Below are positions 23,133 to 36,420 of a stretch of 64,000 nt of DNA, in pieces. The notes below the pieces were generated by a model. It was not told where the DNA came from and did no database searches. It was given only the letters and a program-made list of their open reading frames with translations. The stretch's first letter is position 1. Every line of letters starts with the position of its first letter. The DNA is from Clusia tigrina (taxonomy: Eukaryota > Arthropoda > Insecta > Diptera > Clusiidae), in the NCBI GenBank assembly GCA_920105625.2, contig OV050033.1, forward strand, positions 108,089,700 through 108,153,699. Reading direction: 5' to 3'. Position numbers and translations under genes: made by a program.

Positions 23133-26100
23133 GCGTCATGAAACCTTGAAATTTTGTAACAATAAAGTACTCGAGCCTCAAACACTGATAAAACTTCAAA
23201 TGGCCCCAACTCCTATACGGTACGTCCTACACCTATCAATGTTTGCAACATACAAATGTTTGTAACTTTTTACTGGAGCGTCATAAAACCTTGAAATTTT
23301 GGAACAATAAAGTACTCGAGCCTCATGTCAATTTAAGCTATCGCTCAAAGCTATGCTGCCCTTGAGTCCCAAATCAAACACTGATAAAACTTCAAATGGC
23401 CCCAACTTCTATACGGTACGTCCTACACCTATCAAAGTTTCCAACATACAAATGCTTGTAAGTTTTTACTTGAGCGTCATAAAACCTTGAAATTTTGGAA
23501 CAATAAAGTACTCGAGCCTCTTGTCAATTTAAGCTGTCGCTCAAAGCTATGCTGCCCTTGAGTCCCAAATCAAACACTGATAAAACTTCAAATGGCCCCA
23601 ACTTCTACACGGTACGTCCTACACCTGTCAAAGTTTGCAAGATACAAATGCTTGTAACTTTTTACTGGAGCGTCATAAAACCTTGAAATTTTTTTTAACA
23701 ATAAAGTACTCGAGCCTCTTGTCAATTTAAGCTATCGCTCAAAGCTATGCTACCCTTGAGTCCCAAATCAAACACTGACAAAACTTCAAATGGCCCTAAC
23801 TTCTATACGGTACGTCCTACACCTATCAATGTTTGCAACATACAAATGCTTGTAACTTTATACTGGAGCGTCCTAAGACCTTGAAATTTTGTAACAATAA
23901 AGTACTCGAGCCTCTTGTCAATTTAAGCTATCGCTCAAAGCTATGCTACCCTTGAGTCCCAAATCAAACACTGACAAAACTTCAAATGGCCCTAACTTAT
24001 ATACGGTACGTCCTACACCTATCAAAGTTTGCAACATACTAATGCTTGTAACTTTTTACTGGAGCGTCATAAAACCTTGAAATTTTGTAACAATAAAGTA
24101 CTCGTGCATCTTGTCAATTAAAGCTATCGCTCAAAGCTATCCTACCCTTGAGTCCCAAATAAAACACTGACAAAACTTCAAATGGCCCTAACTTTTATAC
24201 GGTACGTCCTACACCTATCAAAGTTTCCAACATACAAATGCTTGTAACTTTTTACTGGAGCGTCATAAAACCTTGAAATTTTGTAACAATAAAGTACTCG
24301 AGCCTCTTGTCAATTTAAGCTATCGCTCAAAGCTATGCTGCCCTTGAGTCCCAAGTCAAACACCGAAACAACTTCATATGGCCCTAACTTCTATACGGTA
24401 CGTCCTACACCTATCAAAGTTGGCAAGATACAAATGCTTGTAAATTTTTACTGCAGCGTCATAAAACCTTGAAATTTTGTAACAATAAAGTACCCGAGCC
24501 TCTTGTCAATTTAAACTATCGCTCAAAGCTATGCCACCCTTGAGTCCCTAATCAAACTCTGACAAAACTTGAAATGGCCCTAACTTCTATACGGTACGTC
24601 CTACACCTATCAAAGTTTGCAACATACAAATGCTTGTAACTTTTTACTGGAGCGTCATAAAACCTTGAAATTTTGGAACAATAAAGTACTCGAGCCTCAT
24701 GTCAATTTAAGCTATCGCACAAGGCTATGCTGCCCTTGAGTCCCAAATCAAACACTGATAAAACTACAAATGGCCCTAGCTTCTATACGGTACGTCCTAC
24801 ACCTATCAAAGTTTCCAACATACAAATGCTTGTAACTTTTTACTGGAGCGTCATAAAACCTTGAAATTTTGTAACAATAAAGTACTCGAGCATCTTGTCA
24901 ATTTAAGCTATCGCTCAAAGCTATGCTACCCTTGAGTCCCAAATCAAACACTGACAAAACTTCAAATGGCCCTAATTTCTATACGGTACGTCCTACACCT
25001 ATTAAAGTTTCCAACATACAAATGCTTGTAACTTTTTACTGGAGCGTCACAAAACCTTGAAATTTTGTAACAATAAAGTACTCGAGCCTCTTGTCAATTT
25101 AAGCTTTCGCTCAAAGCTATGCTGCCCTTGAGTCCCAAGTCAAACACTGATAAAACTTCAAATGGCCCCAACTTCTACACGGTACGTCCTACACCTATCA
25201 AAGTTTGCAAGATACAAATGCTTGTAACTTTTTACTGCAGCGTCATAAAACCTTGAAATTTTGTAACAATAAAGTACTCTAGCCTCTTGTCAATTTAAAC
25301 TATCGCTCAAAGCTATGCCACCCTTGAGTCCCTAATCAAACTCTGACAAAACTTCAAATGGCCCTAACTTCTATACGGTACGTCCTACACCTATCACAGT
25401 TTGCAACATACAAATGCTTGTAACTTTTTACTGGAGCGTCATAAAACCTTGAAATTTTGTAACAATAAAGTACTCGAGCCTCTTGTTTATTTAAGCTATC
25501 GCTCAAAACTATGCTGCCCTTGAGTCCCAAATCAAACACTGATAAAACTTCAAATGGCCCCCACTTCTATACGGTAAGTCCTACACCTATCAAAGTTTGC
25601 AACATACAAATGCTTGTAACTTTTTACTGGAGCGTCATAAAACCTTGAAATTTTGTAACAATAAAGACTCGAGCCTCTTGTCAATTTAAGCTATCGCTCA
25701 AAGCTATGCTACCCTTGAATCCCAAATCAAACACTGACAAAACTTCAAATGGCCCTAACTTCTATACGGTACGTCCTACACTTATCAAAGTTTGCAACAT
25801 ACAAATGCTTGTAACTTTTTACTGGAGATTCATAAAACCTTGAAATTTTGTAACAATAAAGTACTCGAGCCTCTTGTCAATTTAAGCCATCGCTCAAAGC
25901 TATGCTACCCTTGAGTCCCAAATCAAACACTGACAAAACTTCAAATGGCCCTAACTTCTATACGGTACGTCCTACACATATCAATGTTTGCAACATACAA
26001 ATGCTTGTAACTTTTTACTGGAGCGTCATAAAACCTTGAAATTTTGGAACAATAAAGTACTCGAGCCTCATGTCAATTTAAGCTATCGCACAAGGCTATG

Positions 26101-26218
26101 CTGCCCTTGAGTCCCAAATCAAACACTGATAAAACTTCAAATGGTCCCAACTTCTACACGGTACGTCCTACACCTATCAAAGTTTACAACATACAAATGC
26201 TTGTAACTTTTTACTGGA
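23133..26218 (+). repeat. Family B cycle 4, expanded with family C monomers
   Basis: The first 750 bp repeat cycle 3 at a spacing of 2,482 bp. From about 23,890 the order changes. Monomers with CTGCAGCG, AAGTACCCGAG and CAAGATACAAATG appear (near 24,450 and 25,235), which are typical of the right half of the window. The cycle then uses CACAAGG, GAGCATC and GAGATTC monomers reminiscent of family A. The next 145-bp monomer begins at 26,219, giving 3,086 bp in total. The CCTAAG marker confirms this spacing (23868 to 26954). Confidence 0.8.
24845..26210 (+). repeat. 1.37-kb block, left member of pair spaced 3,766 bp
   Basis: This block matches about 28,610-29,975 in direct orientation. Spacing is 3,766 bp, falling to 3,765 after a lost C near 29,150 and rising again with two 2-base insertions near 29,714 and 29,770. 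The shared order is GAGCATC, CTATTAAAG, CAAGATAC with CTGCAGCG, CTCTGACAAAAC or CTCTCACAAAAC, TTGTTTATTT with CAAAACTATG, GACTCGAG, CACTTATC with GAGATTC, then GGAACA with CACAAGG and TGGTCCC or CGGTCCC. The spacing equals 17 full plus three 145-bp monomers, less one base. Confidence 0.82.
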
Positions 26219-28127
26219 GCGCCATAAAACCTTGAAATTTTGTAACAATAAAGAACTCGAGCCTCAAACACTGATAAAACTTCAAATGGCCCCAACTCCT
26301 ATACGGTACGTCCTACACCTATCAATGTTTGCAACATACAAATGTTTGTAACTTTTTACTGGAGCGTCATAAAACCTTGAAATTTTAGAACAATAAAGTA
26401 CTCGAGCCTCATGTCAATTTAAGCTATCGCTCAAAGCTATGCTGCCCTTGAGTCCCAAATCAAACACTGATAAAACTTCAAATGGCCCCAACTTCTATAC
26501 GGTACGTCCTACACCTATCAAAGTTTCCAACATAAAAATGCTTGTAAGTTTTTACTTGAGCGTCATAAACCCTTGAAATTTTGTAACAATAAAGTACTCG
26601 AGCCTCTTGTCAATTTAAGCTCTCGCTCAAAGCTATGCTGCCCTTGAGTCCCAAATCAAACACTGATAAAACTTCAAATGGCCCCAACTTCTACACGGTA
26701 CGTCCTACACCTGTGAAAGTTTGCAAGATACAAATGCTTGTAACTTTTTACTGGAGCGTCATAAAACCTTGAAATTTTTTTTAACAATAAAGTACTCGAG
26801 CCTCTTGTCAATTTAAGCTATCGCTCAAAGCTATGCTACCCTTGAGTCCCAAATCAAACACTGACAAAACTTCAAATGGCCCTAACTTCTATACGGTACG
26901 TCCTACACCTATCAATGTTTGCAACATAAAAATGCTTGTAACTTTATACTGGAGCGTCCTAAGACCTTGAAATTTTGTAACAATAAAGTACTCGAGACTC
27001 TTGTCAATTTAAGCTATCGCTCAAAGCTATGCTGCCCTTGAGTCCCAAATCAAACACTGATAAAACTTCAAATGGCCCCAACTTCTATACGGTACGTCCT
27101 ACACCTATCAAAGTTTGCAACATTAAATGCTTGTAACTTTTTACTGGAGCGTCATAAAATCTTGAAATTTTGAAACAATAAAGTACTCGAGTCTCTTGTT
27201 AATTTAAACTGTCGCTCAAAGCTATGCCACCCATGAGTCCCTAATCAAACATTGACAAAACTTCAAATAGCCCTAACTTCTATACGGTACGTCCTACACC
27301 TATCAAAGTTTGCAACATACAAATGCTTGTAACTTTTTACTGGAGCGTCATAAAACCTTTAAATTTTGTAACAATAAAGTACTCGAGCCTCTTGTCTATT
27401 TAAGCTATCGCTCAAAGCTATGCTGCCCTTGATTCCCAAATCAAACACTGATAAAACTTCAAATGGCCCCAACTTCTATACGGTAAGTCCTACACCTATC
27501 AAAGTTTGCAACATACAAATGCTTGTAATTTTTTACTGGAGCGTCATAAAACCTTGAAATTTTGTAACAATAAAGACTCGAGCCTCTTGTCAATTTAAGC
27601 TATCGCTCAAAGCTATGCTGCCCTTGAGTCCCAAGTCAAACACTGATAAAACTTCAAATGGCCCCAACTTCTACACGGTACGTCCTACACCTATCAAAGT
27701 TTGCAAGATACAAATGCTTGCAACTTTTTACTGCAGCGTCATAAAACCTTGAAATTTTGTAACAATAAAGTACCCGAGCCTCTTGTCAATTTAAGCTATC
27801 GCTCAAAGCTATGCTGCCCTTGAGTCCCGAATCACACACTGATAAAACTTCAAATGGTCCCAACTTCTATACGGTATGTCCTACACCTATCAAAGTTGGC
27901 AACATACAAATGTTTGTAACTTTTTACTGGAGCGTCATAAAACCTTGAAATTTTGTACCAATAAAGTACTCGAGCATCTTGTCAATTTAAGCTATCGCTC
28001 AAAGCTATGCTACCCTTGAGTTCCAAATCAGACACTGACAAAACTTCAAATGGCCCTAACTTCTATACGGTACGTCCTACACCTATCAAAGTTTCCAACA
28101 TACAAATGCTTGTAACTTTTTACTGGA
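26219..28127 (+). repeat. Family B partial cycle 5 with fused ends
   Basis: From 26,219 the family B order is followed at 3,086 bp spacing: 145-bp monomer, CATGTC monomer, TTACTTGAGCG, CAAGATAC with expanded T run near 26,770, TATACTGG with CCTAAG at 26,954, ACATTAAATG, TTTAAATTT and GACTCGAG. Near 27,600 it switches to CTGCAGCG and AAGTACCCGAG monomers, then to monomers with CACACACTG and GTTGGCAACATAC. No second ACATTAAATG pair or scar is present, so the cycle is truncated relative to cycles 2 and 3. Confidence 0.75.
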
Positions 28128-28541
28128 GCGTCATAAAACCTTGAAATTTTGTAACAATAAAGTACTCGAGCCTCAAACACTGATAAAACTTCAAATGGCC
28201 CCAACTTCTATACGGTACGTCCTACACCTATCAAAGTTTGCAACATACAAATGTTTGTAACTTTTTACTGGAGCGTCATAAAACCTTGAAATTTTGTAAC
28301 AATAAAGTACTCGAGCATCTTGTCAATTTAAGCTATCGCTCAAAGCTATGCTACCCTTGAGTTCCAAATCAGACACTGACAAAACTTCAAATGGCCCTAA
28401 CTTCTATACGGTACGTCCTACACCTATCAAAGTTTCCAACATACAAATGCTTGTAACTTTTTACTGGAGCGTCATAAAACCTTGAAATTTTGTAACAATA
28501 AAGTACTCGAGCCTCAAACACTGATAAAACTTCAAATGGCC
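27860..28541 (+). repeat. 341-bp dimer (196 + 145) in two tandem copies
   Basis: A full monomer with GAGCATCTTG and the rare GAGTTCCAAATCAGACAC is followed by a 145-bp monomer, and the pair is repeated. Anchors are TTCCAAATCAGAC at 28021 and 28362 and the deletion junction at 28170 and 28511, both 341 bp apart. A few differences exist: GTACCAATA in the first copy against GTAACAATA in the second, and GTTGGCAAC against GTTTGCAAC. This is the closest spacing of two 145-bp monomers in the window. Confidence 0.9.
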
Positions 28542-28609
28542 CCAACTCCTATACGGTACGTCCTACACCTATCAATGTTTGCAACATACAAATGTTTGTA
28601 ACTTTTTAC

Positions 28610-29975
28610 TGGAGCGTCATAAAACCTTGAAATTTTGTAACAATAAAGTACTCGAGCATCTTGTCAATTTAAGCTATCGCTCAAAGCTATGCTACCCTTG
28701 AGTCCCAAATCAAACACTGACAAAACTTCAAATGGCCCTAACTTCTATACGGTACGTCCTACACCTATTAAAGTTTCCAACATACAAATGCTTGTAACTT
28801 TTTACTGGAGCGTCATAAAACCTTGAAATTTTGTAACAATAAAGTACTCGAGCCTCTTGTCAATTTAAGCTATCGCTCAAAGCTTTGCTGCCCTTGAGTC
28901 CCAAGTCAAACACTGATAAAACTTCAAATGGCCCCAACTTCTACACGGTACGTCCTACACCTATCAAAGTTTGCAAAATACAAATGCTTGTAACTTTTTA
29001 CTGCAGCGTCATAAAACCTTGAAATTTTGTAACAATAAAGTACCCGAGCCTCTTGTCAATTTAAACTATCGCTCAAAGCTATGCCACCCTTGAGTCCCTA
29101 ATCAAACTCTCACAAAACTTCAAATGGCCCTAACTTCTATACGGTACGTCTACACCTATCCCAGTTTGCAACATACAAATGCTTGTAACTTTTTACTGGA
29201 GCGTCATAAAACCTTGAAATTTTGTAACAATAAAGTACTCGAGCCTCTTGTTTATTTAAGCTATCGCTCAAAACTATGCTGCCCTTGAGTCCCAAATCAA
29301 ACACTGATAAAACTTCAAATGGCCTCAACTTCTATACGGTAAGTCCTACACCTATCAAAGTTTGCAACATACAAATGCTTGTAACTTTTTACTGGAGCGT
29401 CATAAAACCTTGAAATTTTGTAACAATAAAGACTCGAGCTTCTTGTCAATTTAAGCTATCGCTCAAAGCTATGCTACCCTTGAGTCCCAAATCAAACACT
29501 GACAAAACTTCAAATGGCCCTAACTTCTATACGGTACGTCCTACACTTATCAAAGTTTGCAACATACAAATGCTTGTAACTTTTTACTGGAGATTCATAA
29601 AACCTTGAAATTTTGTAACAATAAAGTACTCGAGCCTCTTGTCAATTTAAGCCATCGCTCAAAGCTATGCTACCCTTGAGTCCCAAATCAAACACTGACA
29701 AAACTTCAAATGGAACCTAACTTCTATACGGTACGTCCTACACATATCAATGTTTGCAACATACAAATATGCTTGTAACTTTTTACTGGAGCGTCATAAT
29801 ACCTTGAAATTTTGGAACAATAAAGTACTCGAGCCTCATGTCAATTTAAGCTATCGCACAAGGCTATGCTGCCCTTGAGTCCCAAATCAAACACTGATAA
29901 AACTTCAAACGGTCCCAACTTCTACACGGTACGTCCTACACCTATCAAAGTTTACAACATACAAATGCTTGTATC
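28610..29975 (+). repeat. 1.37-kb block, right member of pair spaced 3,766 bp
   Basis: This is the second copy of the 24.8-26.2 kb block. Its private changes include a lost C in ACGTCTACACC near 29,150, TGGAACCTAAC near 29,713, a two-base AT insertion in ACAAATATGC near 29,768, and CTCTCAC. After about 29,975 the monomers change to GTATCTTTTTAC and CAATTGAAGC, while the left copy runs into the 145-bp monomer at 26,219. Confidence 0.82.
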
Positions 29976-31794
29976 TTTTTACTGGAGCGTCATAAAACCT
30001 TGAAATTTTGTAACAATAAAGTACTCGAGCCTCTTGTCAATTGAAGCTATCGCTCAAAGCTATGCTACCCTTGAGTCCCAAATCAAACACTGATAAAACT
30101 ACAAATGGCCCTAGCTTCTATACGGTACGTCCTACACCTATCAAAGTTTCCAACATACAAATACTTGTAACTTTTTACTGGAGCGTCATAAAACCTTGAA
30201 ATTTTGTAACAATAAAGAACTCGAGCCTCTTGTCAATTTAAGCTATCGCTCCAAGCTATGCTACCCTTGAGTCCCAAATCAAACACAGATAAAAATTCAA
30301 ATGGCACTAACTTCTATACGGTACCTCCTACACCTATCAAAGTTTGCAACATACAAATGCTTGTAACTTTTTACTGGAGCGTCATAAAACCTTGAAATTT
30401 TGTAACAATAAAGAACTCGAGCCTCTTGTCAATTTAAGCTATCGCTCCAAGCTATGCTACCCTTGAGTCCCAAATCAAACACAGATAAAACTTCAAATGG
30501 TACTAACTTCTATACGGTACCTCCTACACCTATCAAAGTTTGCAACATACAAATGCTTGTAACTTTTTACTGGAGCGTCATAAAACCTTGAAATTTTGTA
30601 ACAATAAAGTACTTGAGCCTCAAACACTGATAAAACTTCAAATGGCCCTAACTTCTATACGGTACGTCCTACACCTATCAAAGCTTCCAACATACAAATG
30701 CTTGTAACTTTTTACTGGAGCGTCATAAAACCTTGAAATTTTGTAACAATAAAGTACTCGAGCCTCTTGTCAATTTAAATTATCGCTCAAAGCTATGCTG
30801 CCCTTGAGTCCCAAGTCAAACACTGATAAAACTTCAAATGGCCCCAACTTCTACACGGTACGTACAACACCTATCAAAGTTTGCAAGATACAAATGCTTG
30901 TAACTTTTTACTGCAGCGTCATAAAACCTTGCAATTTTTTAACAATAAAGTACCCGAACCTCTTGTCAATTTAAACTATCGCTCAAAGCTATGCTACCCT
31001 TGAGTCCCAAATCAAACACTGACAAAATTTCAAATGGCCCTAACTTCTATACGGTACGTCCTACACCATTCAAAGTTTGCAACATACAAATGCTTGTAAC
31101 TTTTTACTGGAGATTCATAAAACCTTGAAATTTTGTAACAATAAAGTACTCGAGCCTCTTGTCAATTTAAGCCATCGCTCAACGCTATGCTACCCTTGAG
31201 TCCCAAATCAAACACTGACAAAACTTCAAATGGCCCTAACTTCTATTCGGTACGTCCTACACATATCAATGTTTGCAACATACAAATGCTTGTAACTTTT
31301 TACTGGAGCGTCATAAAACCTTGAAATTTTGGAACAATAAAGTACTCGAGCCTCATGTCAATTTAAGCTATCGCACAAGGCTATGCTGACCTTGAGTCCC
31401 AAATCAAACACTGATAAAACTTCAAATGGCCCCAACTTCTACACGGTACGTCCTACACCTATCAAAGTTTACAACATACAAATGCTTGTATCTTTTTACT
31501 GGAGCGTCATAAAACCTTGAAATTTTGTAACAATAAAGTACTCGAGCCTCTTGTCAATTGAAGCTATCGCTCAAAGCTATGCTACCCTTGAGTCCCAAAC
31601 CAAACACTGATAAAACTACAAATGGCCCTAGCTTATATAGGGTACGTCCTACACCTATCAAAGTTTCCAACATACAAATGCTTGTAACTTTTTACTGGAG
31701 CGTCATAAAACCTTTAAATTTTGTAACAATAAAGTACTCGAGCTTCTTGTCTATTTAAGCTATCGCTCAAAGCTATGCTGCCCTTGATTCCCAA
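29976..31794 (+). repeat. Mosaic monomer stretch
   Basis: This stretch contains GTATCTTTTTAC with CAATTGAAGC monomers, two successive monomers with AAGAACTCGAG, CTCCAAGC and ACGGTACCTCC (GTACC instead of GTACG, a shared private change at about 30,320 and 30,520), a 145-bp monomer at 30,575 with ACTTGAGCC, a CTGCAGCG monomer, then GAGATTC, CACAAGG and CAATTGAAGC monomers. The doubled GGTACCTCC monomers show a single-monomer duplication. There is no gene or foreign sequence here. Confidence 0.75.
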
Positions 31795-33680
31795 ATAAAA
31801 CACTGATAAAACTTCAAATGGCCCCAACTTCTATGCGGTAAGTCCTGCACCTATCAAAGTTTGCAACATACAAATGCTTGTAATTTTTTACTGGAAAGTC
31901 ATAAAACCTTGAAATTTTGTAACAATAAAGACTCGAGCCTCTTGTCAATTTAAGCTATCGCTCAAAGCTATGCTACCCTTGAGTCCCAAATCAAACACTG
32001 ACAAAACTTCAAATGGCCCTAACTTATATACGGTACGTCCTACACCTATCAAAGTTTGCAACATACTAATGCTTGTAACTTTTTACTGGAGCGTCATAAA
32101 ATCTTGAAATTTTGTAATAATAAAGAACTCGAGCGTCTTGTCAATTTAAGCTATCGCTCCAAGCTATGCTACCCTTGTCCCAAATTAAACACAGATAAAA
32201 CTTCAAATGGCACTAACTTCTATACGGTACGTCCTACACCTATCAAAGTTTGCAACATACAAATGCTTGTAACTTTTTACTGGAGCGTCATAAAACCTTG
32301 AAATTTTGTAACAATAATATACTCTAGCCTCAAACACTAATAAAACTTCAAATGGCCCCAACTTCTATACGGTACGTCCTACACCTATCAAAGTTTGCAA
32401 CATACAAATGCTTGTTACTTTTTACTGGAGCGTCATAAACCCTTGAAATTTTGTAACAATAAAGTACTCGAGCATCTTGTCAATTTAAGCTATCGCTCAA
32501 AGCTATGCTACCCTTGAGTCCCAAATCAAACACTGACAAAACTTCAAATGGCCCTAACTTCTATACGGTACGTCCTACACCTATCAAAGTTTCCAACATA
32601 CAAATGCTTGTAACTTTTTACTGGAGCGTCATAAAACCTTGAAATTTTGTAACAATAAAGTACTCGAGCCTCTTGTCAATTTAAGCTATCGCTCAAAGCT
32701 ATGCTGCCCTTGTGTCCCAAGTCAAACACTGATAAAACTTCAAATGGCCCCAACTTCTATGCGGTAATTCCTGCACCTATCAAAGTTTGCAACATACAAA
32801 TGCTTGTAATTTTTTACTGGAAAGTCATAAAACCTTGAAATTTTGTAACAATAATGACTCGAGCCTCTTGTCAATTTAAGCTATCGCTCAAAGCTATGCT
32901 ACCCTTGAGTCCCAAATCAAACACTGACAAAACTTCAAATGGCCCTAACTTATATACGGTACGTCCTACACCTATCAAAGTTTGCAACATACTAATGCTT
33001 GTAACTTTTTACTGGAGCGTCATAAAATCTTGAAATTTTGTAATAATAAAGAACTCGAGCGTCTTGTCAATTTAAGCTATCGCTCCAAGCTATGCTACCC
33101 TTGTCCCAAATCAAACACAGATAAAACTTCAAATGGCACTAACTTCTAAACGGTACGTCCTACCCCTATCAAAGTTTGCAACATACAAATGCTTGTAACT
33201 TTTTACTGGAGCGTCATAAAACCTTGAAATTTTGTAACAATAATATACTCGAGCCTCAAACACTAATAAAACTTCAAATGGCCCCAACTTCTATACGGTA
33301 CGTCCTACACCTATCAAAGTTTGCAACATACAAATGCTTGTTACTTTTTACTGGAGCGTCATAAACCCTTGAAATTTTGTAACAATAAAGTACTCGAGCA
33401 TCTTGTCAATTTAAGCTATCGCTCAAAGCTATGCTACCCTTGAGTCCCAAATCAAACACTGACAAAACTTCAAATGGCCCTAACTTCTATACGGTACGTC
33501 CTACACCTATCAAAGTTTCCAACATACAAATGCTTGTAACTTTTTACTGGAGCGTCATAAAACCTTGAAATTTTGTAACAATAAAGTACTCGAGCCTCTT
33601 GTCAATTTAAGCTATCGCTCAAAGCTATGCTGCCCTTGTGTCCCAAGTCAAACACTGATAAAACTTCAAATGGCCCCAAC
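31795..33680 (+). repeat. 926-bp tandem duplication
   Basis: Copies run from about 31,795-32,724 and 32,725-33,650, with the match ending near 33,680. Anchors are GAGCGTCTTG at 32131 and 33057 and the deletion junction at 32327 and 33253, both 926 bp apart. Shared rare variants are CTATGCGGTAA, CTGGAAAGTCATAA, TGTAATAATAAAG, CCCTTGTCCCAAA (two bases short), AACAATAATATACTC and CTTGTTACTTT. The spacing is four full monomers plus one 145-bp monomer, less three bases of indels. Small differences (AAGTCC against AATTCC, AAAGAC against AATGAC) separate the copies. Confidence 0.9.
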
Positions 33681-34584
33681 TTCTACACAGTACGTCCTAC
33701 ACCTACCAAAGTTTGCAAGATACAAATGCTTGTAGCTTTTTACTGCAGCGTCATAAAACCTTGAAATTTTGTAACAATAAAGTACCCGAGCCTCTTGTCA
33801 ATTTAAACTAGCGCTCAAAGCTATGCCACCCTTGAGTCCCTAATCAAACACTGACAAAACTTTAAATGGCCCTTACTTCTATACGTCCTACACCTATCAG
33901 AGTTTGCAACATACAAATGCTTGTAACTTTTTACTGGAGCGTCATAAAACCTTGAAATTTTGTAACAATAAAGTACTCGAGCCTCTTGTCTATTTAAGCT
34001 ATCGCTCAAAGCTATGCTGCCCTTGAGTCCCAAATCAAACATTGATAAAACTTCAAATGGCCCCAACTTCTATACGGTAAGTCCTACACCTATCAAAGTT
34101 TGCAACATACAAATGCTTGTAACTTTTTACTGGAGCGTCATAAAACCTTGAAATTTTGTAACAATAAAGACTCGAGCCTCTTGTCAATTTAAGCTATCGC
34201 TCAAAGCTATGCTACCCTTGAGTCCCAAATCAAACACTGACAAAACTTCAAATGGCCCTAACTTCTATACGGTACGTCCTACGCCTATCAAAGTTTGCAA
34301 CATACAAATGCTTGTAACTTTTTACTGGAGTGTCATAAAACCTTGAAATTTTGTAACAATAAAGTACTCGAGCCTCTTGTCAATTTAAGCCATCGCTCAA
34401 AGCTATGCTACCCTTGAGTCCCAAATCAAACACTGACAAAACTTCAAATGGCCCTAACTTCTATACGGTACGTCCACACATATCAATGTTTGCAACATAC
34501 AAATGCTTGTAACTTTTTACTGGAGCGTCATAAAACCTTGAAATTTTGGAACAATAAAGTACTCGAGCCTCATGTCAATTTAAG

Positions 34585-36325
34585 CTATCGCACAAGGCTA
34601 TGCTGCCCTTGAGTCCCAAATCAAACACTGATAAAACTTCAAATGGCCCCAACTTCTACACGGTACGTCCTACACCTATCAAAGTTTACAACATACAAAT
34701 GCTTGTATCTTTTTACTGGAGCGTCATAAAACCTTGAAATTTTGTCACAATAAAGTACTCGAGCCTCTTGTCAATTGAAGCTATCGCTCAAAGCTATCCT
34801 ACCCTTGAGTCCCAAATCAAACACTGATAAAACTACAAATGGCCCTAGCTTCTATACGGTACGTCCTACACCTATCAAAGTTTCCAACATACAAATGCTT
34901 GTAACTTTATACTGGAGCGTCATAAGACCTTGAAATTTTGTAACAATAAAGTACTCGAGCCTCTTGTCAATTTAAGCTATCGCTCAAAGCTATGCTGCCC
35001 TTGAGTCCCAAATCAAACACTGATAAAACTTCAAATGGCCCTAGCGTCTATACGGTACGTCCTACACCTATCAAAGTTTCCAACATACAAATGCTTGTAA
35101 GTTTCTACTTGAGCGTCATAAAACCTAAAAAGTTTGTAACAATAAAGTACTCGAGCCTCTTGTCAATTTAAGCTGTCGCTCTAAGCTATGCTGCCCTTCA
35201 GTCCCAAATCAAACACTGATAAAACTTCAAATGGCCCCAACTTCTACACGGTACGTCCTACACCTATCAAAGTTTGCAAGATACAAATGCTTGTAACTTT
35301 TTACTGGAGCGTCATAAAACCTTGAAATTTTTTTTAACAATAAAGTACTCGAGCCTCTTGTCAATTTAAGTTATCGCTCAAAGCTATGCTACCCTTGAGT
35401 CCCAAATCAAACACTGACAAATCTTCAAATGGCCCTAACTTCTATACGGTACGTCCTACACCTATCAATGTTTGCAACATACAAATGCTTGTAACTTTAT
35501 ACTGGAGCGTCATACAACCTTGAAATTTTGTAACAATAAAGTACTCGAGCCTCTTGTCAATTTAAGCTATCGCTCAAAGCTATGCTGCCCTTGAGTCCCA
35601 AATCAAACACTGATAAAACTTTAAATGGCCCCAACTTCTATACGGTACGTCCTACACCTATCAAAGTTTGCAAGATACAAATGCATGTAACTTTTTACTG
35701 CAGCGTCATAAAACCTTGAAATTTTGTAACAATAAAGTACCCGAGCCTCTTGTCAATTTAATCTATCGCTTAAAGCTATGCTACCCTTGAGTCCCAAATC
35801 AAACACTGACAAAACTTCAAATGGCCCTAACTTCTATACGGTACGTCCTACACCATTCAAAGTTTTGCAACATACAAATGCTTGTAACTTTTTACTGGAG
35901 ATTCATAATACCTTGAAATTTTGTAACAATAAAGTACTCGAGCCTCTTGTCAATTTAAGCCATCGCTCAAAGCTATGCTACCCTTGAGTCCCAAATCAAA
36001 CACTGACAAAACTTCAAATGGCCCTAACTTCTATTCGGTACGTCCTACACATATCAATGTTTGCAACATACAAATGCTTGTAACTTTTTACTGGAGCGTC
36101 ATAAAACCTTGAAATTTTGGAACAATAAAGTACTCGAGCCTCATGTAAATTTAAGCTATCGCACAAGGCTATGCTACCCTTGAGTCCCAAATCAAACACT
36201 GATAAAACTTCAAATGGCCCCAACTTCTACACGGTACGTCCTACACCTATCAAAGTTTACAACACACAAATGCTTGTATCTTTTTACTGGAGCGTCATAA
36301 AACCTTGAAATTTTGTAACAATAAA
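34585..36325 (+). repeat. 1.74-kb block, left member of pair spaced 3,530 bp
   Basis: This block matches about 38,115-39,835 directly. The anchor is TTCTACTTGAGCG near 35,103 and 38,633. Spacing is 3,530 bp, changing to 3,529 after an extra T in CAAAGTTTTGCAAC near 35,862. It is 18 monomers plus two bases. The shared order is CACAAGG, CAATTGAAGC, ATAAGACC, TTCTACTT, CAAGATAC with T run, ATACTGGAGCGTCATACAACC, CTGCAGCG, CACCATTC with GAGATTC, and CATATCAATG. The T run here is longer (near 35,330) than in the partner (GTTTAAC near 38,861). Confidence 0.83.
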
Positions 36326-36420
36326 GTACCCGAACCTCTTGTCAATTTAAACTATCGCTCAAAGCTATTCTACCCTTGAGTCCCAAATCAAACACTGATA
36401 AAACTACAAATGGCCCTAGC

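Noticed and set aside
32056..32301. Plus-strand open frame of 81 codons and similar frames of 62-78 codons (for example 6302-6493, 18290-18526, 31558-31758)
   Set aside because: These are satellite translations in the opposite direction. Length reflects chance loss of a stop or a small indel in one monomer. No promoter, ribosome-binding or splice context sets them apart from hundreds of homologous monomers.
33821..34066. Minus-strand open frame of 81 codons and many similar frames of 61-69 codons on the minus strand (for example 44817-45026, 47901-48110, 55877-56086)
   Set aside because: All are the same translation of the satellite recurring with each monomer. Frames rotate because 196 is not a multiple of 3, starts are mostly non-ATG, no domain or signal is recognisable, and changes between copies show no sign of protein-level constraint.
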